A DNA stretch of 10,745 nt from an uncultured Oscillospiraceae bacterium (GTDB lineage: Bacteria > Bacillota > Clostridia > Oscillospirales > Oscillospiraceae): contig CAKTED010000026.1 of assembly GCA_934546725.1 (NCBI GenBank), positions 1 to 10,745 of the forward strand, read 5' to 3'. The position numbers and the translations under genes are program-made. A model generated the notes under the pieces. That model was not told where the DNA came from. It worked only from the letters and a program-made list of their open reading frames with translations, and did not search any database. This document shows positions 1-6,169 of the stretch, piece by piece. The first letter of the stretch is position 1, and each line of letters opens with the position of its first letter.

Positions 1-2031
1 CTGCTCGACCTGCCGGACGATAAAACCAGGCGCGTGACCTTCAACGAGATCACGAAAAAGGTCGTTACCGAAAGCATAAATAAACCGCGCGCGATAGACA
101 TGGACCTTGTGGACGCGCAGCAGGCCAGAAGAATACTGGACCGCATCGTCGGCTATCAGCTCAGTCCGCTTCTGTGGACGAAGATAAAGCGCGGGCTTTC
201 CGCCGGACGAGTGCAGTCCGTCGCCACGCGCATGGTGGTGGACAGGGAAAACGAGATCCGCGCCTTCGTTCCCGAGGAGTACTGGAATGTGGACGTCACC
301 CTTGCCTGCGACGACGGCAGCAGCTTCATGGCGCATTATTACGGCCAGAACGGCAAAAAGCGTGAGCTGCATAATTCCGCCGAGGTGCAGGAGGTCGAGG
401 ACGCCGTAAGCGGCGCGCCGTTCAGCATAAGCGCCGTTCGCCGCACGGACAGGCAGCGCAGCCCGTCCGCGCCGTTCATTACCTCCACGCTCCAGCAGGA
501 GGCCTCGAGAAAGCTGAACATGACCCCCCGGCGCACGATGTCCATCGCGCAGGCGCTCTATGAGGGCGTTAATATCGAGGGCATAGGCTCCGTTGGTCTT
601 ATAACCTATATGCGTACCGACTCGCTGCGCATCTCGCTCGAGGCGCAGGCGGCGGCGAAGACGTTTATTATCGATACCTGGGGCGCGGAGTATTACCCCG
701 CCGCCACGAGGGTCTACAAGAGCAAAAAGGACGCGCAGGACGCGCACGAGGCCATACGCCCCAGCGACGTGAACCTCACGCCCGAGCGCGTGCGAAAGGA
801 TCTTACGCAGGAGCAGTACCGCCTTTACAGGCTTATCTGGAACCGTTTCATGGCAAGTCAGATGGCAAATGTTATTTATGACAGCGTCTCCATCGACGCC
901 GTGTCGGCTGGGCACATGTTCCGCGCGACGCACTCCGCGATAAAGTTCCCCGGCTTTACAAAGGTCTATGATTCCGGCGAGGATGAGCCGAACCTGAAGC
1001 AGCGCCCTCTTCCGGAGCTGAAGGAGGGCCAGGAGGTAAAGCTTGAAAAGCTCGTGAAGGAGCAGAAGTTTACCCAGCCGCCCGCGCGCTATACCGAGGA
1101 TACGCTCATACGCGCCATGGAGGAAAAGGGCATAGGCCGCCCGAGCACCTATGCGCCCACGATGTCCACGATACTTGACAGGGAATACGTCGTCAAGGAG
1201 GGCAAGTCGCTCAGGCCGACGGCTCTCGGCGAGACCGTTACGACCTTCATGACGGAACGCTTTAAGGACATTGTCGACGTTGCCTTCACCGCGAGGATGG
1301 AGGGCGAGCTCGACGGAGTCGAGGAGGGCAAAAAGAACTGGAAGAGCGTTCTTGAGGAGTTTTACAGCGGGTTTGAAAAATCGCTGAAGGATGCCGAGAC
1401 GGCGCTCGAGGGCGTCAGGATCAAGGTGCCGGACGAGGTCACGGACGAGGTCTGCGAGCTGTGCGGCAGAAACATGGTCATCAAATCCGGCCGCTTCGGC
1501 CGTTTCCTGGCCTGCCCGGGCTTCCCGGAATGTACGAATACCAAGCCGCTTGTTATAGAAACGCCGGGCCGCTGCCCCAAATGCGGCGGCAGGATACTCA
1601 AGCGTACGTCCAAAAGGGGCTATGCCTACTATGCCTGCGAAAAGGGTGCGGACTGCGGCTTCATGACCTGGGACGTGCCCGTGAAGGACGATTGCCCCGA
1701 GTGCGGACACACGATGTTCAAAAAATCCGGACGCGGCTTCAAGCGCCCGTTCTGCATAAACGAAAACTGTCCGAACTTCCTGCCGGAGGATCAGCGCGGC
1801 TATCCGAAGAAAAAGCCGGCTGACGATGCGGAAAAGCCGGAGGAGGGCGCGCAGCCCGTTCAGGCGGAGGAGCCTGCGGCGGAGGAGAAGAAGCCCGCCG
1901 CCAGAAAAACGGCCGCGAAGAAAACGACCGCGAAGACCGCGACGAAAACTGCGGTGGCGAAGAAAACCACCGCAAAAAAGACCGCGGCGAAGAAAAAAAC
2001 GACGAAAACTGAAGCGAAGGATGCTGAATAA
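1..2031 (+). CDS. topA: DNA topoisomerase I (type IA), 5'-truncated by the window edge
   Basis: Relaxes negatively supercoiled DNA by cutting one strand through a 5'-phosphotyrosine link. The reading frame is open from base 1, so the gene starts upstream; the GTG at 34 is internal. 676 residues are visible (numbered here from base 1). Most of the N-terminal TOPRIM domain is missing, probably some 100-150 residues judged from family length. The conserved FNEITK stretch is near residue 14 and GRVQSVATR near 70. The active-site tyrosine is Y203 in ITYMRTDS. Three C4 zinc fingers follow: C485/C488/C505/C511, C525/C528/C546/C552 and C565/C568/C585/C590. Residues from about 605 to the end form an acidic/Pro-rich linker and then a Lys/Ala/Thr-rich basic tail. 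The TAA stop shares its last A with the ATG of trmFO, so the two are probably translationally coupled. The identification is secure; only the start is unknown. Confidence 0.97.
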   Translation: MLDLPDDKTRRVTFNEITKKVVTESINKPRAIDMDLVDAQQARRILDRIVGYQLSPLLWTKIKRGLSAGRVQSVATRMVVDRENEIRAFVPEEYWNVDVTLACDDGSSFMAHYYGQNGKKRELHNSAEVQEVEDAVSGAPFSISAVRRTDRQRSPSAPFITSTLQQEASRKLNMTPRRTMSIAQALYEGVNIEGIGSVGLITYMRTDSLRISLEAQAAAKTFIIDTWGAEYYPAATRVYKSKKDAQDAHEAIRPSDVNLTPERVRKDLTQEQYRLYRLIWNRFMASQMANVIYDSVSIDAVSAGHMFRATHSAIKFPGFTKVYDSGEDEPNLKQRPLPELKEGQEVKLEKLVKEQKFTQPPARYTEDTLIRAMEEKGIGRPSTYAPTMSTILDREYVVKEGKSLRPTALGETVTTFMTERFKDIVDVAFTARMEGELDGVEEGKKNWKSVLEEFYSGFEKSLKDAETALEGVRIKVPDEVTDEVCELCGRNMVIKSGRFGRFLACPGFPECTNTKPLVIETPGRCPKCGGRILKRTSKRGYAYYACEKGADCGFMTWDVPVKDDCPECGHTMFKKSGRGFKRPFCINENCPNFLPEDQRGYPKKKPADDAEKPEEGAQPVQAEEPAAEEKKPAARKTAAKKTTAKTATKTAVAKKTTAKKTAAKKKTTKTEAKDAE

Positions 2032-3350
2032 TGGAAAAGGTTACGGTGGTCGGCGCAGGGCTGGCCGGATGCGAGGCTGCCTGGCAGCTGGTAAAGCGGG
2101 GCATACCCGTAAGGCTCATGGAGATGAAGCCGTATAAGAAGACCCCCGCGCATGTTTCAAACGATTATGCCGAGCTTGTCTGCTCCAATTCTCTGCGGAG
2201 CGACGAGCTTGCGAACGCCGTCGGTCTGCTCAAGGAAGAGATGCGCCGCATCGGCTCCATCATCATGGAAAGCGCGGACATGAACCGCGTGGAGGCGGGC
2301 TCCGCGCTCGCGGTGGACAGAGTAAGCTTTGCAAAAACCATCACGGACAGGCTGCGCGCAAACGAGCTTGTAGAGATAGTCGAGGGCGAGGTGACGGAGA
2401 TACCGGACGGCACGGTCATTATTGCCACCGGCCCGCTCACATCCGACGCCATGAGCGATACGATCCGCACGCTCTTTCCGCCGGAAAAGGCGTATATGAA
2501 CTTCTATGATGCCGCCGCGCCCATCGTCACCTTTGAGAGCATTGATATGGATAACGCCTACTTTGCCTCGCGCTATGATAAGGGCACGCCGGATTATGTA
2601 AACTGCCCGATGACGCGGGAGGAGTACGAGGCCTTCTGGCGCGAGCTCTGCGCCGCGCGGCAGGCGGAGGTCCACGGATTTGACGACGCTGGCGTGTTTG
2701 AGGGCTGCATGCCTGTCGAGGTAATGGCCCGGCGCGGGCTGGATACGCTGCGCTACGGGCCGCTCAAGCCCGTCGGCCTCATCGACCCGAAAACGGGGAA
2801 GGAGCCATATGCCGTCGTGCAGCTGCGCAAGGATAACCGGGAGGGCAGTCTTTATAATATCGTCGGCTTCCAGACGCACCTTGTTTTCGGCGAGCAGAAG
2901 CGCGTTTTTTCGATGATCCCGGCGCTGAAGGAGGCGGAGTTTGTCCGCTACGGCGTCATGCACCGCAATACATACATAAACTCCCCCGGTCTGCTTGATA
3001 ACGGCTACCGCCTTAAGAGCGAGCCGCGCATCCGCTTTGCCGGGCAGATGACGGGCGTGGAGGGCTACGTTGAGTCCGCCGCCTCCGGCATGCTCGTGGG
3101 GATAAACACGGCCATGGAGGTGCTGGGGAAGCCCTGCGTGGAGTTTACGAACAAAACGGCCATCGGCGCGCTGGCGGAGTATGTCAGCGGCGGCAGCGTG
3201 GGAAACTTCCAGCCGATGAACATAAACTTCGGCATAATGGAACCGCTTGGCTATAAGGTCAAGGGCAAGAGAAACAAAAATTTTGCCATCTCCGAGCGCT
3301 CGCTCGCCCTGCTCGCGGAGCTTGGCTTCCCGGGAGAGGGGAATAAATGA
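2031..3350 (+). CDS. trmFO: Methylenetetrahydrofolate--tRNA-(uracil-5-)-methyltransferase TrmFO
   Basis: Folate/FAD-dependent enzyme that makes m5U54 (ribothymidine) in the T-loop of tRNAs, using methylene-tetrahydrofolate rather than SAM; it is cytoplasmic. The protein has 439 residues, close to the B. subtilis length of about 435. An N-terminal Rossmann FAD motif GAGLAG lies at residues 8-13. The two cysteines known to matter in the family are present: C51 in LVCSNSLRSDE and C226 in EGCMPVE. The C-terminal half keeps GQMTGVEGYVESAASG and a NFQPMNINFGIM stretch typical of TrmFO/GidA-like proteins. The GidA (MnmG) family is excluded by the shorter length and the TrmFO cysteine motifs. The start at 2031 overlaps the topA TAA by 1 nt; the upstream Shine-Dalgarno is weak (AAGG at 2017-2020), which favours coupling to topA translation. 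The stop overlaps the plsX start as ATGA. Confidence 0.96.
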   Translation: MEKVTVVGAGLAGCEAAWQLVKRGIPVRLMEMKPYKKTPAHVSNDYAELVCSNSLRSDELANAVGLLKEEMRRIGSIIMESADMNRVEAGSALAVDRVSFAKTITDRLRANELVEIVEGEVTEIPDGTVIIATGPLTSDAMSDTIRTLFPPEKAYMNFYDAAAPIVTFESIDMDNAYFASRYDKGTPDYVNCPMTREEYEAFWRELCAARQAEVHGFDDAGVFEGCMPVEVMARRGLDTLRYGPLKPVGLIDPKTGKEPYAVVQLRKDNREGSLYNIVGFQTHLVFGEQKRVFSMIPALKEAEFVRYGVMHRNTYINSPGLLDNGYRLKSEPRIRFAGQMTGVEGYVESAASGMLVGINTAMEVLGKPCVEFTNKTAIGALAEYVSGGSVGNFQPMNINFGIMEPLGYKVKGKRNKNFAISERSLALLAELGFPGEGNK

Positions 3351-4378
3351 AGATCATTGTAGACGCCATGGGCGGGGATAACGCGCCGCTTGAGATAGTC
3401 CGCGGCGCGCTGGACGCGCATAATAAGCTCGGCGTGGATATAACGCTCGTGGGCGGCGGCGAGGATATCCTCCGCTGCTTTCAGAGTCTTGGTCTCGGCA
3501 ATCTGCCGGACGGCATATCGGTCATAAACGCCACGCAGGTCATAACGATGGAGGACGATCCGGCGAAGGCCTGCCGCGAAAAACGCGACTCCTCCATGAC
3601 AGTCGCGCTGAACCTTCTGCGCGACGGACTTGGTGACGCCGTGGTATCGGCAGGCAGCACGGGCGCGCTCCTTTCGGGCGCGACGCTGATCGTCAAGCGC
3701 ATTCGCGGCATCAGAAGGGCCGCGCTCAGCCCAACGGTACCGACGGCTGCGGGGGGCCACGCCATTTTGCTCGACGTGGGCGCAAACGTGGAGTGTACGG
3801 CGGAGTACCTTGTTCAGTTCGCGTTCATGGGCTACGCGTATGCAAAATACGCTCTCGGTATGGCCGAGCCGCGCGTGGGTCTGCTGAACATAGGCGCGGA
3901 GGATACGAAGGGCGGCAAGCTGCAAAAGCAGGTTTACGCCGTTCTGAGCGGGGCCGCGAAGGAAGGAAAGATAAACTTCATCGGCAACGTTGAGGGAAGC
4001 GACGTGCTCTCGGGCAACGTTGACGTCGTTGTGGCGGACGGCTTTTCGGGCAACGTCATGCTCAAGTCCATGGAGGGCATGACGCTGTTTATCCTGAAGG
4101 CGCTGAAGGATATATTCTACGGCAGCGCGAAGAACAAGCTTGCGGCGGCAATGATAAAAAAGGACCTCGGCGCGCTCAGGGAGCGGCTTACGGTCGGCGG
4201 CAGCATAATGCTCGGCATTTCAAAGCCGGTCATAAAGGCACACGGCGCGTCGAAGGCTCCGGCCATATGCTCGGCCGTGGAGCTTGCGGTGAGGGTGGCC
4301 TCGTCCGATACGATGGAGCAGATAAACCTGCGCCTTGCGGACATGAAGGTGCCTGAAACCGAAATTAACATGAATTAA
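3347..4378 (+). CDS. plsX: Phosphate acyltransferase PlsX
   Basis: Converts acyl-ACP plus phosphate to acyl-phosphate, the donor used by PlsY to acylate glycerol-3-phosphate at the start of phospholipid synthesis; it is a peripheral membrane enzyme. The protein has 343 residues, against about 333 in B. subtilis. Family hallmarks are DAMGGDNAP at residues 6-14, AGSTGALLSGA around 102-112 and VADGFSGNVMLK around 229-240. The ATG at 3347 overlaps the trmFO TGA by 4 nt (ATGA), and a Shine-Dalgarno-like GAGGGG at 3336-3341 sits 5 nt upstream inside trmFO. In many Bacillota plsX is followed by fabD/fabG/acpP or by acpP alone before rnc. Here only 72 non-coding bases separate it from rnc, so the acyl carrier protein gene must lie elsewhere. 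The call is secure. Confidence 0.96.
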   Translation: MKIIVDAMGGDNAPLEIVRGALDAHNKLGVDITLVGGGEDILRCFQSLGLGNLPDGISVINATQVITMEDDPAKACREKRDSSMTVALNLLRDGLGDAVVSAGSTGALLSGATLIVKRIRGIRRAALSPTVPTAAGGHAILLDVGANVECTAEYLVQFAFMGYAYAKYALGMAEPRVGLLNIGAEDTKGGKLQKQVYAVLSGAAKEGKINFIGNVEGSDVLSGNVDVVVADGFSGNVMLKSMEGMTLFILKALKDIFYGSAKNKLAAAMIKKDLGALRERLTVGGSIMLGISKPVIKAHGASKAPAICSAVELAVRVASSDTMEQINLRLADMKVPETEINMN

Positions 4379-4383
4379 ACGGC

Positions 4384-4413
4384 GGCGGAGGGCTCCGGGA
4401 GGGCTTCTCCGCC
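4384..4413 (+). other. Hairpin 1 upstream of rnc
   Basis: A perfect 7-bp stem pairs GGCGGAG (4384-4390) with CTCCGCC (4407-4413) around a 16-nt loop. It starts 6 nt after the plsX stop. The downstream bases (TGCGTGGTTGATT) lack a T-run, so this is not a standard intrinsic terminator. In such GC-rich sequence a stem of this size can arise by chance. Confidence 0.4.
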
Positions 4414-4424
4414 TGCGTGGTTGA

Positions 4425-4442
4425 TTGCCGCGAGGGCGGCAG
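4425..4442 (+). other. Hairpin 2, touching the rnc Shine-Dalgarno
   Basis: GCCGC (4427-4431) pairs perfectly with GCGGC (4436-4440) around a GAGG tetraloop. The stem can extend by T4426-A4441 and a T4425-G4442 wobble to 7 bp. The last two paired bases are the first two of the AGGAGG ribosome-binding site, so the fold could partly mask translation initiation of rnc. Confidence 0.4.
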
Positions 4443-4446
4443 GAGG
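4441..4446 (+). promoter_or_regulatory. Ribosome-binding site of rnc (decides the start)
   Basis: A strong AGGAGG lies 4 nt before ATG 4451. It supports that start over the in-frame TTG at 4421, which has no such signal and would add ten residues (MIAARAAGGS) that RNase III proteins do not have. Confidence 0.8.
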
Positions 4447-4450
4447 AAGT

Positions 4451-5125
4451 ATGGACAGGCTGGAAAGCAAGATAGGCTACACCTTTAAAAATCAGGCGCT
4501 GCTGGAGCTGGCGATAACGCACAGCTCATATTCCAACGAGCGCGGAGCCGGGCGGCAGGGCTGCAATGAGCGCCTGGAGTTCCTCGGCGACTCTATTCTC
4601 GGCTACTTTACCGCGGAGTACCTTTTTCACAAATATCCGGATAAGCCGGAGGGAGAGATGACAAAGCTGCGCGCGGAGCTCGTCTGCGAGCAGAGTCTTG
4701 CGCGCGTTGCGGAAAAGCTTGGCCTGGGGGCCTACCTCCGGCTGGGGCACGGCGAGGAGCTGGGCGGCGGCAGAACGCGCCCTTCCATAAACGCGGACGC
4801 GGTCGAGGCCGTGCTTGCCGCCGTTTACCTTGACGGCGGCGCGGAGGCCGCGAAGAAATATGTCTATGACCTTATCCTCACCGGCGCGGATGCCGCCGCG
4901 AGGGAGGGCAGTCATGATTATAAAACGATCCTTCAGGAGCAGGTGCAGCGCGGCGGGGCGTCCTCGCCGACGTATCGCATGGCGGGCGAGAGCGGGCCGG
5001 ATCATTGCAAGGTCTTTTATGCCGAGGTGCTGATAGACGGCGCCGTTCGCGGAAGCGGCGAGGGCCGCAGCAAGAAGGAAGCGGAGCAGAGCGCCGCGCG
5101 CGACGCCCTGAAGAAACTCGGATGA
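4451..5125 (+). CDS. rnc: Ribonuclease III
   Basis: Double-strand-specific endoribonuclease that matures rRNA precursors and cuts structured mRNAs; it works as a Mg-dependent dimer. From ATG 4451 the protein has 224 residues (E. coli 226). The catalytic signature NERLEFLGDS spans residues 39-48 with E40, E43 and D47. The second metal-binding pair is D116 and E119 in ADAVEAV. After a short linker, a C-terminal double-stranded RNA-binding domain runs from about residue 157 (DYKTILQEQ) to 223, ending in the typical SKKEAEQSAARDALKKL helix. All residues expected for activity are present. The start was chosen for the AGGAGG at 4441-4446. The upstream leader carries two hairpins, which suggests possible translational control or self-cleavage. 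The next gene begins 22 nt downstream. Confidence 0.96.
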   Translation: MDRLESKIGYTFKNQALLELAITHSSYSNERGAGRQGCNERLEFLGDSILGYFTAEYLFHKYPDKPEGEMTKLRAELVCEQSLARVAEKLGLGAYLRLGHGEELGGGRTRPSINADAVEAVLAAVYLDGGAEAAKKYVYDLILTGADAAAREGSHDYKTILQEQVQRGGASSPTYRMAGESGPDHCKVFYAEVLIDGAVRGSGEGRSKKEAEQSAARDALKKLG

Positions 5126-5147
5126 GCGCGAACGGAGGTGCGGCGGC

Positions 5148-6158
5148 ATGATGCCGAGGCGCAGGATAATCCCGGTTTTCGTGCCGCATCTCGGCTGTCC
5201 GAACGACTGTGTTTTCTGCAACCAGCGGAAAATATCCGGCAGTCTTACCCCGGCGGACGCGCAGACGGTCATTCAGACGCTTGAAGGGGCGCGGAAATAT
5301 GCCGGGTGGGGCGCGGAACTGGCTTTTTACGGCGGGAGCTTCACGGCGATACCCGAGCGGGAGCAGGAGGAGCTTCTCGGCGCGGCGCAGCCGTATCTGC
5401 GCGAGGGACTTATAGACCGCGTCCGCGTCTCCACAAGGCCGGACTGCGTTGACGGCGCGGCGCTGGAGCGGCTTGAAAAATACGGCGTGAAAACCGTCGA
5501 GCTTGGCGCGCAGTCGATGGACGGGCGCGTTCTGAAGCTTTCAGGGCGCGGCCACACGGCGGAGGACACGCGCCGCGCGGCAGGGCTTGTGCGCGCGGCG
5601 GGCTTTGAGCTCATGCTTCAGATGATGACGGGCCTGCCCGGCAGCAGCCCGGAAAGCGATATCGCCACGGCGCGGGAGCTTATCGCGCTCCGGCCGGACG
5701 GCGTGAGGATATATCCGACGGTGATAATTCGTGATACGGCGCTTTACGAGCTCTGGCGGGCGGGAAGGTACCGCGAGCACACGGTGGAGGACGCGGTGAG
5801 CGTCTGCGCCGTTATCGCCGGGGAGCTTCAGGGGGCGAATATACCGATAATCCGCCTTGGCCTGAACCCGACGGAGGAACTTTCCGCGGGTGAGGCCGCG
5901 GCGGGCGCGTATCACCCGGCGCTCGGCGAGCTTGTGTATTCGCGCGTATATCTCAATCGCGCCCGGCGGCTGATTGCCGAAACCGGCGCGCGGGGCAGTG
6001 TTACGATAGGCGTTCACCCCTCGCGCGTTTCGATGATGACGGGGCAGAGGCGCTGCAATATCGCCGCGCTTGAGCGCGAATTTGCTCTGAGCAGCGTAAA
6101 GGTCGTAAAGGCCGAGGTGGCCGACGGCGAGATAAAAATCATAAAATCCACAGAATAA
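5148..6158 (+). CDS. Elp3-like radical SAM protein lacking the acetyltransferase domain
   Basis: A 336-residue radical SAM enzyme, presumably holding a 4Fe-4S cluster through C17, C21 and C24 (CPNDCVFCNQ, the CX3CX2C motif). The SAM-binding YGGSFT is at 61-66. Several blocks resemble the radical SAM half of Elp3 from memory of that family: STRPD, VELGAQS, RGHT (134-137), MMTGLPG, and YPT at 189-191 followed by RDTALYELWRAGRY. The C-terminal part carries HPSR (290-293) and GQRRCN, and the protein then ends. The GNAT acetyltransferase domain that Elp3 needs to act on tRNA wobble uridine with acetyl-CoA is absent, so the name elongator protein 3 would overstate what is known; the substrate is unknown. 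ATG 5148 is supported by GGAGGTG at 5134-5140; ATG 5151 is an equally plausible start one codon later. The gene lies between rnc and smc, with gaps of 22 and 11 nt. Confidence 0.88.
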   Translation: MMPRRRIIPVFVPHLGCPNDCVFCNQRKISGSLTPADAQTVIQTLEGARKYAGWGAELAFYGGSFTAIPEREQEELLGAAQPYLREGLIDRVRVSTRPDCVDGAALERLEKYGVKTVELGAQSMDGRVLKLSGRGHTAEDTRRAAGLVRAAGFELMLQMMTGLPGSSPESDIATARELIALRPDGVRIYPTVIIRDTALYELWRAGRYREHTVEDAVSVCAVIAGELQGANIPIIRLGLNPTEELSAGEAAAGAYHPALGELVYSRVYLNRARRLIAETGARGSVTIGVHPSRVSMMTGQRRCNIAALEREFALSSVKVVKAEVADGEIKIIKSTE

Positions 6159-6169
6159 CGAGGTAAAGC

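Larger units (their letters stand above)
4379..4450 (+). promoter_or_regulatory. plsX-rnc intergenic leader with two inverted repeats
   Basis: This 72-nt gap is the longest non-coding stretch in the window. It holds two GC-rich inverted repeats (listed separately) followed by the rnc Shine-Dalgarno. I see no open frame of use, no convincing -35/-10 promoter and no U-tract terminator. In Escherichia coli the rnc leader forms a stem-loop that RNase III cuts, limiting its own expression. A comparable autoregulatory leader is possible here but is only an inference from position and structure. Confidence 0.4.

Noticed and set aside
1990..2001. Run of seven A in topA as a programmed frameshift site
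   Set aside because: The run reads AAG AAA AAA ACG in frame and does not fit the usual slippery heptamer phase. It lies about ten codons before the stop and no downstream frame gives a meaningful extension. Simple length variation is more likely.
1826..2137. A + strand frame of 103 codons overlapping the topA tail and trmFO start
   Set aside because: Its Arg-rich translation is the shifted reading of the Lys/Ala-coding repeats of topA, and it crosses into trmFO. The topA frame is clearly the real one.
2157..2963. A 268-codon - strand frame opposite trmFO, with similar ones at 3251-3925, 4526-5272 and 5541-6017
   Set aside because: Same cause: codon-register antisense frames. Three of them end at sense TCA codons (2157, 4526, 5541). 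No ribosome-binding site or known protein motif supports them.
4384..4413. Intrinsic terminator after plsX
   Set aside because: The 7-bp GC stem has a 16-nt loop and no T-run after it, and rnc with a strong ribosome-binding site follows within 40 nt. Recorded as a hairpin, not a terminator.
4421..4450. TTG 4421 as the start of rnc
   Set aside because: No Shine-Dalgarno precedes it and the extra ten residues lie in the hairpin leader. ATG 4451 has AGGAGG and matches the family N-terminus.
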